64,000 nucleotides of DNA from JAQBDA01 sp963709875 (GCA_963709875.1 CAVPYB010000014.1:372001-436000), one strand, 5' to 3'; counted from the stretch's first letter, positions 37,670-47,118 are shown. Numbers and translations: made by a program. Notes: generated by a model from the letters alone, not told the origin.

Positions 37670-38713
37670 GTGACGAATAACAATGAAAAACCTCTGCTGG
37701 AAGTAATCAATCTGAAGACCTATTTCTTCACCGAAGATGGGGTGGTGAAAGCGGTCGATGGTGTGGATTTCTCTGTCAGTTCGGGAGAGGTGTTAGGCCT
37801 GGTTGGCGAATCGGGCTGCGGAAAAAGCGTGACATCCCTGTCGATCATGCGCTTGATTGGCATCCCGGGTAAGGTTGTGGATGGGGAGATTTATTTTGAG
37901 GGGAAAAACTTGCTCAATGTCCCCGAATCGGAGATGGTGCACATGCGCGGCAACCGCATGTCGATGATCTTCCAACAGCCGCAGTCGAGCCTCAACCCGG
38001 TCTTCAAGATCGGGGACCAGGTGGCAGAGGTGCTGCAGATCCACCAGAGGATGAGCAAGGAGCAGGCCTGGGAGAAAGCGGTCGAGCTGCTGCGGCTGGT
38101 CGGCATTCCCGACCCGGAGGAGAAAGCGCACTCATTCCCGCATGAAGTGTCCGGCGGGCAGGCACAGCGAGTAATGATCGCTATGGCGCTGGCACTTAAC
38201 CCGCAGTTGTTGATCGCCGATGAACCGACCACCGCATTGGATGTGACCATCCAGGCGCAGATTTTGGATCTGATGCGCGACCTACGCAGTAAAATGAACA
38301 CAGCTGTGATCCTGATCACCCACGATCTGGGTGTAATCGCTGAGATGGCAGACCGGGTGGCAGTTATGTATGCGGGTCGCATCGTTGAGCAGACGGATGT
38401 CAATAAGCTGTTTTCCGAACCCATGCACCCCTACACCCAGGGGTTGATCGCCTCGATCCCTGTCCTGGGGATCGTCAAGGATGAACTGGATGTCATCCCT
38501 GGCTCTGTGCCGAACCTGGTGAACCTGCCGCCTGGCTGCAAGTTCGCCCCGCGCTGCCGCTCACGGGTCCAGCATAAGCTCGAGATCTGCACCGAGATCG
38601 AGCCGCAATTAGCCCCCTATTCCGAGGAACACGACGTTCGCTGCTGGTTGTACCATAACTACGAGCCATTGGAGCACGAAGCGCCCCTGGCTGCAATGGT
38701 CAGAGCAGAATGA
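37670..38713 (+). CDS. dppD: Peptide ABC transporter ATPase, DppD/OppD type
   Basis: 347 residues. Walker A GESGCGKSVTSLSI, Q-loop IFQQPQSSLNPVF, signature SGGQAQRVMIAMAL, Walker B LLIADEPTTALDVT, H-loop ILITHDLGV. The C-terminal domain has PRCRSR with cysteines (PPGCKFAPRCRSR), the 4Fe-4S-like extension of OppD/DppD. GTG 37670 follows GAGGTAAC. It pairs with the ATPase encoded next. Confidence 0.94.
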   Translation: MTNNNEKPLLEVINLKTYFFTEDGVVKAVDGVDFSVSSGEVLGLVGESGCGKSVTSLSIMRLIGIPGKVVDGEIYFEGKNLLNVPESEMVHMRGNRMSMIFQQPQSSLNPVFKIGDQVAEVLQIHQRMSKEQAWEKAVELLRLVGIPDPEEKAHSFPHEVSGGQAQRVMIAMALALNPQLLIADEPTTALDVTIQAQILDLMRDLRSKMNTAVILITHDLGVIAEMADRVAVMYAGRIVEQTDVNKLFSEPMHPYTQGLIASIPVLGIVKDELDVIPGSVPNLVNLPPGCKFAPRCRSRVQHKLEICTEIEPQLAPYSEEHDVRCWLYHNYEPLEHEAPLAAMVRAE

Positions 38714-38750
38714 AGTCCATGCGATACCACTCACGGAGACCAAATCATTG

Positions 38751-39764
38751 ATGAAAGAACAATACATGACACAAACCAGCAGTAAAAATGGTGGGGAAAA
38801 ATGGGACATCGTCCAGGTCAATGAGCTGGTGAAATATTTTCCGATCCGGGGCGGCTTTCTGCAAAAGGTTGTTGCCTGGGTGCAGGCAGTCGATAATGTG
38901 AGTTTCACCATCCGTGAAGGTGAGACTGTTGGTCTGGTGGGCGAGTCTGGCTGCGGGAAAACTACAATTGGACGCACCATGCTGCGCCTGGTGGAGCCAA
39001 CCTCCGGTTCGGTGATGTTCGAAGGGACGGATATTTTCAAGCTGCGTGGTCGCGAGCTGAAAGAAATGCGCCGCAACATGCAGATCATCTTCCAGGATCC
39101 GTATGCCTCGCTGGACCCGCGCTCTCCGATCGGCGAGTTGGTTGCCGAAGGACTAAAAATCCACGGGATCGGCAATTCAAAAGAACGCTACGAAACGACC
39201 ATCGAGATGCTGCGTAAAGTCGGGCTGGAGGATTATCACGCTCGACGCTACCCGCACGAATTTTCCGGCGGGCAGAGGCAGCGCATCGGCATCGCCCGCG
39301 CGCTGGCGCTGCGCCCGAAATTTATTATCGCCGACGAGCCCGTGTCTGCCCTGGACGTATCGATCCAGTCCCAGGTGCTCAATATCCTTAAAGATCTGCA
39401 GCGGGAATTTGGCTTGACCTATCTGTTCATCGCCCATAACCTCAGCGTGGTCGAGCATATCTCGGACCGCGTGGCTGTCATGTATCTGGGCAAGGTGGTG
39501 GAGATGGCAGACCGGGATGAGCTGTTCCGCAACCCGCTGCACCCGTATACCCAGGCGCTGATGTCTGCCATCCCGGTCCCTGACCCGAACCTGACCCGCG
39601 AGCGGATCATCCTGCAAGGGGATGTGCCCAGCCCGGTCAACCCACCTTCTGGATGCCGCTTCCACCCGCGCTGCCCGGTTGCCTTCGACCACTGCGCAGT
39701 CCAGGAACCCCCGCTGATAGAAGTGAGCCCGGATCATCTGGTCGCCTGCTGGCGAGTTGAGTGA
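38751..39764 (+). CDS. dppF: Peptide ABC transporter ATPase, DppF/OppF type
   Basis: 337 residues. Walker A GESGCGKTTIGRTML, Q-loop FQDPYASLDPRSPIGE, signature FSGGQRQRIGIARALA, Walker B FIIADEPVSALDVS, H-loop LFIAHNLSV. The end PSGCRFHPRCPVAFDHC matches OppF/DppF. ATG 38751 or 38766 could start it; the domain starts near residue 20 either way. The operon ends at the terminator at 39789. Confidence 0.94.
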   Translation: MKEQYMTQTSSKNGGEKWDIVQVNELVKYFPIRGGFLQKVVAWVQAVDNVSFTIREGETVGLVGESGCGKTTIGRTMLRLVEPTSGSVMFEGTDIFKLRGRELKEMRRNMQIIFQDPYASLDPRSPIGELVAEGLKIHGIGNSKERYETTIEMLRKVGLEDYHARRYPHEFSGGQRQRIGIARALALRPKFIIADEPVSALDVSIQSQVLNILKDLQREFGLTYLFIAHNLSVVEHISDRVAVMYLGKVVEMADRDELFRNPLHPYTQALMSAIPVPDPNLTRERIILQGDVPSPVNPPSGCRFHPRCPVAFDHCAVQEPPLIEVSPDHLVACWRVE

Positions 39765-39788
39765 CGGCAATATTGACTGGCAATCATC

Positions 39789-39834
39789 GGGAGTCCTTCG
39801 GGCATGCGCTGCCAGGAAGGACTCCCTGTTTTTA
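39789..39834 (+). terminator. Intrinsic terminator of the peptide-importer operon
   Basis: 11-bp stem GGGAGTCCTTC / GAAGGACTCCC, 16-base loop, followed by TGTTTTTA. It also overlaps the start of the promoter region of the next gene. Confidence 0.8.
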
Positions 39835-39843
39835 TGATAAAAT
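39835..39843 (+). promoter_or_regulatory. Extended -10 promoter giving a near-leaderless response-regulator mRNA
   Basis: TG-A-TAAAAT with nine bases to ATG 39853, immediately after the terminator T-run. The predicted leader is 0-3 bases with no Shine-Dalgarno. Confidence 0.55.
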
Positions 39844-39852
39844 TTTTTCGCA

Positions 39853-40893
39853 ATGTCTACCAGACATGTCTTGATCGTAGATGATCTACGTGACATCCGT
39901 CAGCTGCTGCGCTCCAGCCTGGAATCCCTGAACCTCGATATCAATATCGTTGACGTGCCTTCTGGGGAAGAAGCCATGCTGGTGATCTCTCGCCAGAAAT
40001 ATGACCTTCTGGTCAGTGACGTTCGTCTGGCAGGTATCAGCGGGCTTGATTTGGTGCGCAAGGTGCGCAGGGGAAACCCGAACTTGAAGGTGATCCTGAT
40101 CACCGGCCTGCCGGACAGTGAGATACGCCAGCAGGTGGCTGAGTTCGGGGCGGATAAATACTTCTTCAAACCCATCGATATCATAGATTTCCAGAAGACG
40201 GTTGTGGGCTTCCTGGAGATGGATTCCGTCCAGCTGCCAGAGGTGCAGGCAGTGCTTGATGAACCGGCTATTCGTGTGATGAACCTGCCGGACCGGCTTA
40301 CTCATCTGCGCCAGGAGCTGGAAGCCGCCTGTGTCTGGGTCGCCGGTCCCTCGGGGAAAACTGTCATCCAGGTCGGTGAACAACCAGAGCACTGGGCAGA
40401 GGTCGATTTGAGGGCTGTTTCAGCGGCAAGCAGCGCCAGCCAGGAGCTTGCCCGTTCCCTGCAGCGCGAGTTCCCGGAGAACTATTTTTGCATTGCCGGG
40501 TATGACCACGATCTGCATTTAGTAAGCCTTGGCTGGATGTACTCGCTGCTGGCTGCTGTGCCTCACCGGACAGATGCTACCCAATTCACCCCCATGCAGT
40601 TACTGCTCAAGCAGAGTGTCGATATCTTGAACGCCCTGGCTGAATATCTTCCCACCACGGCTGCGGAGGGCGAATCCCTGCCTCTCGAAAGCAGCCAGAC
40701 AGTTGACGAGCCGGTCGATACCGGTCAGCTGGAGGAAGCGATCGATCAAGGTGGGGGGAAAAGGATGGACGACCAGGAGATAGACGAGTTTTGGGAGAAC
40801 CTGACCGACCAGCAGCCGCCCCAGGAAAAGCCGGATTCTGGTGCGCTCAGCTACGAGCAGGCGCGTAAGTTAGGGCTTACCCCGGGAGAGTGA
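39853..40893 (+). CDS. Response regulator with GAF/roadblock-like output domain
   Basis: 346 residues. Receiver domain residues ~1-120: VLIVDDLRDIR, phosphoacceptor D56 in DLLVSDVRLAG, and FKPI for the conserved Lys. Residues ~140-260 (LPDRLTHLRQELEAACVWVAGPSGKTVIQVGE) look like a GAF or roadblock-like domain rather than a DNA-binding domain. The C-terminal ~80 residues are acidic and end SYEQARKLGLTPGE. It has no adjacent kinase. Likely controls by protein contact. Confidence 0.75.
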   Translation: MSTRHVLIVDDLRDIRQLLRSSLESLNLDINIVDVPSGEEAMLVISRQKYDLLVSDVRLAGISGLDLVRKVRRGNPNLKVILITGLPDSEIRQQVAEFGADKYFFKPIDIIDFQKTVVGFLEMDSVQLPEVQAVLDEPAIRVMNLPDRLTHLRQELEAACVWVAGPSGKTVIQVGEQPEHWAEVDLRAVSAASSASQELARSLQREFPENYFCIAGYDHDLHLVSLGWMYSLLAAVPHRTDATQFTPMQLLLKQSVDILNALAEYLPTTAAEGESLPLESSQTVDEPVDTGQLEEAIDQGGGKRMDDQEIDEFWENLTDQQPPQEKPDSGALSYEQARKLGLTPGE

Positions 40894-40921
40894 GTAGCGG
40901 TGATCGTTACACGCGAGCTTG

Positions 40922-40930
40922 TGTTACAAT
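40922..40930 (+). promoter_or_regulatory. Extended -10 promoter of tRNA-Gln
   Basis: TG-T-TACAAT, 31 bases before the tRNA 5' end. No good -35 hexamer was seen. Confidence 0.4.
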
Positions 40931-40961
40931 ACATGCCGCCTGAAATGCCAGGCGGTTTGAT

Positions 40962-41032
40962 TGGGGCGTGGTGCAATGGTAGCACAGCGGACTTTGGATC
41001 CGTTTATCCTGGTTCGAATCCGGGCGCCCCAG
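40962..41032 (+). tRNA. trnQ: tRNA-Gln (anticodon TTG)
   Basis: The acceptor stem TGGGGCG pairs with CGCCCCA, with discriminator G. D arm GTGC-AATGGTA-GCAC, anticodon arm GCGGA-CTTTGGA-TCCGT with anticodon TTG in the loop, T arm CCTGG-TTCGAAT-CCGGG. CCA is not encoded. A terminator follows within 10 bases. Confidence 0.95.
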
Positions 41033-41038
41033 CCTGAT

Positions 41039-41078
41039 CCTCGCGCAGTGGACACAGGCTGCGTGAGGGTTTGTTATT
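41039..41078 (+). terminator. Terminator after tRNA-Gln
   Basis: Stem CCTCGCGCAG / CTGCGTGAGG (one G-T pair) with a 10-base loop, followed by GTTTGTTATTT. Confidence 0.65.
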
Positions 41079-41112
41079 TAACTACAGGGAACTTACAGGA
41101 GCAAGACAGTCG

Positions 41113-42468
41113 ATGAAAATTGCTGCAGTGATCCTGGCGGCAGGTAAAGGCACCCGGATGAAGTCCAGCATGCCGAAAGTGCTGCATCCGATCCTGGGCA
41201 AACCGATGGCGAGCTATGCTGTACACGCCGCAAGCCAGGCGGCGGGTTCCCCCCCGGTATTGGTGATCGGCTATGCAGCAGATCGTGTTCGCCAGGCACT
41301 TGGGGATGAAGCGGATTATGTAGTCCAAGATCCCCAGCTTGGCACCGGTCACGCCGTCCAGCAGGCGCAGGAGATGCTGCAAGGCAAGGCTGATTATGTG
41401 CTGGTAACCACCGCGGATATGCCGCTGATCACATCCGAGACTTCTCCGCAGCCTGATTGCTGCCCAGCGAGAACATGATGGGCCGGTCTCGATGCTGACC
41501 ATCATTGCCGAAGACCCGCGTGGCTTCGGCAGGATCGTACGGTCGCCCTCCGGACAGGTGCAGGCGATTGTCGAAGAAGCTCAGGCAACGCCGGAGCAGC
41601 TGAAAATCCGTGAGCTAAACCCAAGCGTGTATTGTTTCGAGTCAGATTGGTTGTGGGACGCGCTTACGCGCATCCCGCTCTCGCCGAAGGGTGAATACTA
41701 CCTTACTGATCTGGTCGGGATCGCGGTGGCAGAGGGCAGGTCTGTGCAGGCAATACCGGTCGATGACCCGACAGAGATGATCGGGGTCAATACCCACCTG
41801 CACCTGGCGGAGGCAGAAGCACTGCATGCGAGCCAGGATCAACCGGGAGTGGATGCTGGCAGGCGTCACGATGATCGATCCCAACTGCACCTATATCGAG
41901 CCAGACGTTGCAATCGGGGTGGATACGCTGATCTGGCCAAACACATACCTGCAGGGTTTGACGGTGATCGGGGAAGGCTGTGAGATCGGACCGAACGCCA
42001 TCATCCGCAGCTGCCGTGTTGGAGACCGGTGCAGAATCCTGGCCTCGGATATGGACCAGGCGGTGCTGGAAGACAATGTAGATGTCGGGCCATTTGCGCG
42101 GCTGCGTAAAGGTGCTCACCTGGCGCAAGGCGTGCATATGGGCAACTTTGGCGAGGTGAAAGACGCCTTCCTGGGCCCTGGAACGAAGATGGGGCATTTC
42201 TCGTACATCGGTAGATGCAACCATCGACTCGAAAGTAAACATTGGCGCCGGTACGGTCACTTGCAACTACGATGGGGAGCGAAAGCACGCCACCGAGATC
42301 GGTTCGGAAGTGTTTATCGGCAGCGATACCATGCTGGTCGCCCCGCTGAAATTAGGAAAAGGCTCGCGCACTGGTGCCGGATCGGTAGTGACGAAGGATG
42401 TTCCGGAGGACACTCTGGTCGTCGGCATGCCAGCCCGGGCGATAAAGAAATTGAGTAAACGTGATTGA
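41113..42468 (+). CDS. glmU: Bifunctional GlmU: GlcN-1-P acetyltransferase/GlcNAc-1-P uridylyltransferase (three frameshifts)
   Basis: Makes UDP-GlcNAc. N-terminal pyrophosphorylase: VILAAGKGTRMKSSMPKVL and VVQDPQLGTGHAVQQA. C-terminal left-handed beta helix hexapeptides and FARLRKGAHLAQGVHMGNFG, then NIGAGTVTCNYDGERKH. Three extra bases break the raw frame: TT 41442-41443 (restores SETLRSLIAAQREHDGP), near 41825 (restores AEALMRARINREWM) and near 42213 (restores YIGDATIDSKVNI). The corrected protein has 450 residues, normal for GlmU, and ends MPARAIKKLSKRD at 42468, overlapping the next gene by 8 bases. Confidence 0.92.
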
Positions 42469-43750
42469 GATACTTATTGCACTACTGATCGTACTGGTTT
42501 TTCTGAACTTCTCCAGCGTTGCCGCCCATACAGCTTTACTACAATCCAGCCTGACGTGCCTGTTGTTGATTCACGAACAGGAAGACAGGAATGTTGACCG
42601 AGCGATTGCCATCCTCCAGGCTTCCCTGCAGGCACAGGCCAGCTTGAGCCTGGCACGCCTGTTGTGGCGCTTTGCAATGGCAGCTTTGATCCTGTATGCC
42701 AGCCTGCAGATACAGATTCCCTATAGCTTACTGATCGCTGTGGCAGTGCTCTTCTTTGCTGCGCTGGCGCTGAATATGCTGGAGCTGTTTGTGCAGGCAA
42801 CCGTCCTGCGCAATCCCAACCAATGGTTGATCCGCCTGGCGTGGTTTATCCGCATGCTAATGGTGCTGCTGGCTCCAATGGTGAAACTTGGGCAGCTTAT
42901 CACCGGGGATCAGCCGAGTGTACCGGAAATGTCAGCCACAATTCCGGTCAGCGAGAATGATCTAAGGTCACTGGTAGAAGCCTCCGGGCAGCAGGAAAGC
43001 CTGCTTGAACCTGGCGAGAGAAAAATGATCCACTCGATATTTGAGCTGGGCAGCACCCTGGTACGGGAGATCATGGTGCCGCGCATTGATATGCTCGCCC
43101 TGGATGTTGGCGCGCCGCTCCCGGTTGCAGTGGACGGATTCTTAAATTCCGGTTATTCGCGGGTGCCGGTCTATGAAGATACGGTGGATAACATCCTCGG
43201 TCTTCTGTACGCCAAGGACCTGCTGAGCGTATGGCGCGAAGGGGAGGTGCTGGAATTACTGCGCCCGCTGCTGCGCCGGGCATACTTCGTGCCGGAGGCG
43301 AAAAAAGTCGACGATCTGCTCGAGGAAATGCAGCGGCAGCGCGTTCACATGGCGGTAGTAGTCGACGAGTACGGCGGCATAGCCGGGCTGGTAACGCTGG
43401 AAGATATCGTCGAAGAGATTGTTGGCGAGATCCGGGATGAATACGATCAGGGCGAGGAGCTGCCTTATGAAGCGCAGGCGAATGGGGATTATCTATTCCA
43501 GGGGCGCATCGACCTTGACGACTTCAATGAGATTACAACCAGCCACCTGCCGAAAGATGAAGCCGATACGCTGGCTGGTTTCATCTATAGCCGGCTGGGA
43601 CGGGTGCCTTCCAGCGGTGAGAGCCTGCGCATCGATAATATGCTCCTGACGGTCGAGCTGGTCAGTGGGCGGCGTATTCGCAAAGTGCGGGTACAGGGCA
43701 CGGTTCCTGGGCAGCCGGATGAGGAGAAGATCCACGATGTTAGCGAGTGA
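42461..43750 (+). CDS. CNNM/CorC-like (hemolysin C family) membrane protein with CBS pair
   Basis: 429 residues. Three to four N-terminal spans (DUF21-like), CBS motif EIMVPRIDMLALDVG and SRVPVYEDTVDNILGLLYAKDL, second CBS HMAVVVDEYGGIAGLVTLEDIVEEIVGEI, then a CorC-HlyC transporter-associated domain near the end (LPKDEADTLAGFIYSRLGRVP). Probably Mg2+ or other cation efflux or sensing at the membrane. GTG 42461 overlaps the end of glmU, and the stop overlaps the start of cdd. Confidence 0.88.
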   Translation: MIEILIALLIVLVFLNFSSVAAHTALLQSSLTCLLLIHEQEDRNVDRAIAILQASLQAQASLSLARLLWRFAMAALILYASLQIQIPYSLLIAVAVLFFAALALNMLELFVQATVLRNPNQWLIRLAWFIRMLMVLLAPMVKLGQLITGDQPSVPEMSATIPVSENDLRSLVEASGQQESLLEPGERKMIHSIFELGSTLVREIMVPRIDMLALDVGAPLPVAVDGFLNSGYSRVPVYEDTVDNILGLLYAKDLLSVWREGEVLELLRPLLRRAYFVPEAKKVDDLLEEMQRQRVHMAVVVDEYGGIAGLVTLEDIVEEIVGEIRDEYDQGEELPYEAQANGDYLFQGRIDLDDFNEITTSHLPKDEADTLAGFIYSRLGRVPSSGESLRIDNMLLTVELVSGRRIRKVRVQGTVPGQPDEEKIHDVSE

Positions 43751-44147
43751 CGAGCGTGAGCGATTAATCGCAGCAGCCATATATGCCCGCCAATGGGCAT
43801 ATGCACCATATTCGGATTACTTGGTCGGTGCCGCGCTCCTATCTGCCTCAGGACGTATCTACGAGGGGGTAAACGTGGAGAACGCGGCTTACCCGATGAC
43901 GATATGTGCAGAACGGGTTGCGATCTTTAAGGCTGTATCCGAGGGAGAGCGGGATTTCAGTGCAATTGCTGTGGCATCAAAGAATGGCGGCGCGCCTTGC
44001 GGTGCATGCCGCCAGGTGCTGGCGGAATTCGGGCAGGATACATTGATCATCATCGCAGACGAGACCGGGCGCGTGGTAGACGAAAAAACGGTTAAAGAGC
44101 TGCTTCCGGGAGCCTTCGGTCCACTCGATCTGAAGAACCAGCCGTAA
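43737..44147 (+). CDS. cdd: Cytidine deaminase
   Basis: 136 residues. Converts cytidine or deoxycytidine to uridine. Zinc site: CAERVAIFKA (Cys and catalytic Glu) and PCGACRQVL (two Cys). NVENAAYPMTICAE is the family block; AYAPYSDYLVGAAL is the usual opening. ATG 43737 overlaps the previous stop by 14 bases, so it is the last gene of the glmU operon. The nearby Bmp-type importer would supply nucleosides. Confidence 0.93.
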   Translation: MLASDERERLIAAAIYARQWAYAPYSDYLVGAALLSASGRIYEGVNVENAAYPMTICAERVAIFKAVSEGERDFSAIAVASKNGGAPCGACRQVLAEFGQDTLIIIADETGRVVDEKTVKELLPGAFGPLDLKNQP

Positions 44148-44196
44148 TATTCAGAAATGGATTTATGCACTTGAGGGATAAATAGGGAGGTATTTT

Positions 44197-44222
44197 AGAT
44201 AGCGGTCGAAAGAACGCTATCT
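44197..44222. terminator. Convergent terminator between cdd and the DUF389 gene
   Basis: 8-bp stem AGATAGCG / CGCTATCT with a 10-base loop. A weak T-rich stretch follows on the plus side (GTATTTAA) and the flanking TATTTT becomes AAAATA on the minus side; it may serve both genes. Confidence 0.5.
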
Positions 44223-44237
44223 GTATTTAAGCCGTGC

Positions 44238-45413
44238 TTACCAGTCAGGGGCTGGCGTGGCTGTTACCAGCAGCCTCTGCACGATCCATCCGTCGATGCC
44301 GTCCGGGGCGATAACCCGCACCCAGACAACCCCATCCTGGTTGATCTCACCGGGGAGTACCTGAACTAATGTGCCATCGAAATAACTGCCTACGACAATA
44401 CCTCCCGGTTCGTCACGCAGCAGGGCACCGGTCCTCTCCTCGGTCTGCACCAGGGCGTACATGGGGGTTGGGCTGGGAGTCAGCGTTACAGTTGGGGTAG
44501 GGCTGGGGGTTAAGGTAAGTGTCGGGGTAGGGGTGAATGTGGGAGGCACGGGCGTGCTGGTGGTGGTTGCAGTCGCTGTTATGGTGGGTGTCAGTGTCGG
44601 GACCGGGGTCGGCAGAGCCACCTGGCTGCCGAATACCATACCGGTGCCGCCCAGTCCGATCAGCAGGATGATCCCCAGCAGGGCAAGTGCTCCGCCGAAA
44701 GTGTAGCCAAACAGGGTTAAGGGGCGCAATCCCAACACTGCCAGGGTGATGGCGCCTAACAGCGCCGCCCACGCCAGATGGATAGCGTAGACTGCCAGAC
44801 CGTCCGGCCACAGGTTGGGGAGACCGCTGCTCAAGCCGAACCCTGCCACCAGGATGGGTGGGTAGAGCCCATATGACAGAGCCACGCTGGCAGCCGCAGT
44901 CCCTCCGCCATCCCGCAGCATGGCAGCTGAGGTGAAGATCGCTCCAACTGCCAGCACTAGGAAGTTTGCCCAGGAAAGCTGGGCGTGAGAATAGGCCTGG
45001 ATCAGGCTGGGGGTTTCCCAGGATTGGCTGATCATCCCCGCCAGCATCCCGGTCAAGAACACCAATCCACTGCCGATCAAGATGCCGGTCAGGCTGCGCA
45101 GGAATAATTTCAACGACCCGATGACGGCGCCCAGCGAAAGCCCGACCACCGGAGCCATCATTGGAGCAAGCAGCGCTCCCAACAGCAGCAGGGCGGGCTC
45201 GTCCAGCAGCAAACCAACCGCCAGGACGACAGCCGCCAGCAAAGAGAATAAGAAGAAGTCGAAATTCGGTGAAGCGCGGTGGGCGACCTTTTCCACGAAT
45301 GCCGAGCGCTCGTCGGCATCCAGGGAGGTTAACAGGCGGCGGGCTCGCCGGCGTCTGGCAGGTGGGAGTTGGTCTGGGTCGTCTGGGATGAACTCGGATT
45401 TCGGCAGGTTCAT
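44238..45413 (-). CDS. DUF389 membrane protein with C-terminal SH3-like domain
   Basis: 391 residues. Six or more spans with LLLDEPALLLLGALLAPMM and VALSYGLYPPILVAGFG, typical of DUF389 (TIGR00341-like) proteins. After the last span is a Thr/Pro-rich linker (residues ~280-325, TPTPVPTLTPT-like repeats), then LLRDEPGGIVVGSYFDGTLVQVL, a bacterial SH3-like domain ending LLVTATPAPDW. The SH3 domain would face the outside and could bind cell wall. Its ATG overlaps the stop of the HAD gene. Confidence 0.78.
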   Translation of the reverse strand: MNLPKSEFIPDDPDQLPPARRRRARRLLTSLDADERSAFVEKVAHRASPNFDFFLFSLLAAVVLAVGLLLDEPALLLLGALLAPMMAPVVGLSLGAVIGSLKLFLRSLTGILIGSGLVFLTGMLAGMISQSWETPSLIQAYSHAQLSWANFLVLAVGAIFTSAAMLRDGGGTAAASVALSYGLYPPILVAGFGLSSGLPNLWPDGLAVYAIHLAWAALLGAITLAVLGLRPLTLFGYTFGGALALLGIILLIGLGGTGMVFGSQVALPTPVPTLTPTITATATTTSTPVPPTFTPTPTLTLTPSPTPTVTLTPSPTPMYALVQTEERTGALLRDEPGGIVVGSYFDGTLVQVLPGEINQDGVVWVRVIAPDGIDGWIVQRLLVTATPAPDW

Positions 45414-45880
45414 TGTCTTAAGCTGGCGACGATGCGAAGTGGTTTCTCCAGCAAATCCAGGGCAGCGTAGATGTCCGGAACCAGCAGGTCAGCGGAAAGC
45501 AGTGCCGACTGGGCGGTTCCCTCCGGGGACAAGATGCAGATACCTAAGCCGGCTGTCTTCAGCATCTGGGCATCGTTCGCTCCCTGACCGACCGCCACAA
45601 CCTGTTCGGCGCCCAGGCGCTGAATGTATTGAGCTTTCTGCCGGGCTTCATCCCCCGGCGACACCCGGACTGCCTGCAGCCCGAGCTGCCGGTCGATGAC
45701 GGACTGCTTCCCATGGGTGTCTGCGGTGAGCAGGTGCAGCTGCAGCCGGTCCTGGAGCTGCCGCAGCGAGCGTGCCAGACCGTCCAGGAGCTGCCCATCC
45801 AGTGCCAGGGTGCCGTTGACGTCGCAGACCAGATGTTCCAGGCGCAGCACGCCTGTGCCTGGAATGTTAAGTTCTATCAT
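45410..45880 (-). CDS. HAD-like protein related to soluble P-type ATPase domains
   Basis: 156 residues. Motif I CDVNGTLALDG has the nucleophile Asp but Asn in place of the acid/base Asp of classic HAD phosphatases, as in P-type ATPase-like soluble proteins. The Lys region is KAQYIQRLGAEQ and motif IV is GQGANDAQMLKTA. Activity is uncertain. ATG 45880 was chosen because a TATAAT box lies seven bases before it; an earlier ATG would sit inside that box. It overlaps the next gene. Confidence 0.75.
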   Translation of the reverse strand: MIELNIPGTGVLRLEHLVCDVNGTLALDGQLLDGLARSLRQLQDRLQLHLLTADTHGKQSVIDRQLGLQAVRVSPGDEARQKAQYIQRLGAEQVVAVGQGANDAQMLKTAGLGICILSPEGTAQSALLSADLLVPDIYAALDLLEKPLRIVASLRQ

Positions 45881-45887
45881 GACGGTT

Positions 45888-45893
45888 ATTATA
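45888..45893 (-). promoter_or_regulatory. -10 box giving a leaderless HAD-gene mRNA
   Basis: Minus-strand TATAAT preceded by TG, seven bases before ATG 45880. Confidence 0.55.
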
Positions 45894-46002
45894 CAGGATT
45901 TTGGATCGGACACCACCTCTACACATTTTGACTGCTCTCAGGGGATATAGTGGGTACTTGAGTGCGATACAACTCATAGTAAAATTACCTATAGGTCACT
46001 CC

Positions 46003-47118
46003 ATGCAATTTTCATTCCAGATGAAACTCATCAACCGCATCCGCTGTATACTGTACTTCCAGGTGCTCGTAATTCTAGGGCTGTTTTTGGTCGCTTGCAG
46101 CGGTGAGCAGCCCTTACCCTCGCCAACCGCGACATTGCAGTCCCCGGTTGCTGCGGAGCCATCCCACACCCCCTCACCGACCGATACGCCTACACTCGAA
46201 CCGGCTGAACCAACGGTCATCCTATACACAGCATCTGGCAGCGATACACAATTGGCTGACAGCCTGCAGACACTGCTTGCCGTTCTGTCGGAAGACGCTG
46301 GACTTCAGTTTGAGGTTGCTGAGCAGCTTTCTGCCCAGGATCTGGACGAGGCGGTCAGGCTGGTAGTCCTTTTGGCTCCCGACCCGGGCATCGAATCGCT
46401 GGCGGCCTCCGCTCCGGAGACCCAGTTCCTGGCAGTCGGGATTCCCGGTGTAGAGCCAGGTGAGAATGTGAGCACAATCTCCACATCAGCAGGAAGTCCC
46501 GATCAGCTGGCGTTTGCGGCAGGCTATCTGGCAGCCACGATCACGGAAGACTGGCGCACCGGTGTGGTGGGCGGGGGGGATACTCCTGCCGGCAAAGCGG
46601 CAGAGACCGGCTTTACCAACGGTGTGACCTTCCTGTGCGGTTTGTGCCGTCCGGTCGTACCGCCTTTCCCGATCCCGGGCTATCCGCTGACCTTCCAGCT
46701 GCCACCCTCCTCGAGCCAGGAAGAGCGCCAAACGGCGCTGAGCTATTTCCAGGAATGGCAGGTCGGCACGGTATACGTCGCTCCTGAAGCGGCGGAGCCT
46801 GCTCTGTTGGAAGAGCTGGCTGGGGCTGGGATCAGCATCATCGGCACCAGCGCCCCCCCAAATAGCCTGAGCTCCAGCTGGGCAGCTGCGGTCGGTTCTT
46901 CCGATCCTGTGGCTGCCGTAGAGCAGATGTGGGAGTCGCTGCTTAACGGGCAGGGTGGGCAGAGCGTCATCTTGCCGCTGGCGCTGCAGCATGTCAATCC
47001 GCAGCTGGTAAGCCCGGGTAGGCAGCGCCTTGTGGAAGAGATGCTGGCGGAGCTGCGGGCTGGTTATATCGACACCGGTGTTGACCCTGCCACGGGAGAG
47101 AGCCGTTTCTCAGATTAA
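46003..47118 (+). CDS. Bmp-like lipoprotein, divergent
   Basis: 371 residues. Signal peptide with lipobox LVAC and a Pro/Thr linker (residues ~35-70), followed by a periplasmic-binding-like domain weakly similar to the Bmp/Med family (ITEDWRTGVVGGGDTPAGKA and VGTVYVAPEAAEPAL). It lacks the DVGGIDDKSFN block seen in the next gene, so it may not be a classical nucleoside binder. TAAAAT at 45980-45985 could be its -10 box. ATG 46003 or 46021 could start it; 46021 gives a shorter signal peptide. Confidence 0.55.
   Translation: MQFSFQMKLINRIRCILYFQVLVILGLFLVACSGEQPLPSPTATLQSPVAAEPSHTPSPTDTPTLEPAEPTVILYTASGSDTQLADSLQTLLAVLSEDAGLQFEVAEQLSAQDLDEAVRLVVLLAPDPGIESLAASAPETQFLAVGIPGVEPGENVSTISTSAGSPDQLAFAAGYLAATITEDWRTGVVGGGDTPAGKAAETGFTNGVTFLCGLCRPVVPPFPIPGYPLTFQLPPSSSQEERQTALSYFQEWQVGTVYVAPEAAEPALLEELAGAGISIIGTSAPPNSLSSSWAAAVGSSDPVAAVEQMWESLLNGQGGQSVILPLALQHVNPQLVSPGRQRLVEEMLAELRAGYIDTGVDPATGESRFSD

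Noticed and set aside
41113..42468. Programmed ribosomal frameshifting in glmU
   Set aside because: Three breaks without slippery heptamers or downstream pseudoknots, and similar breaks in many unrelated genes, point to sequencing errors.
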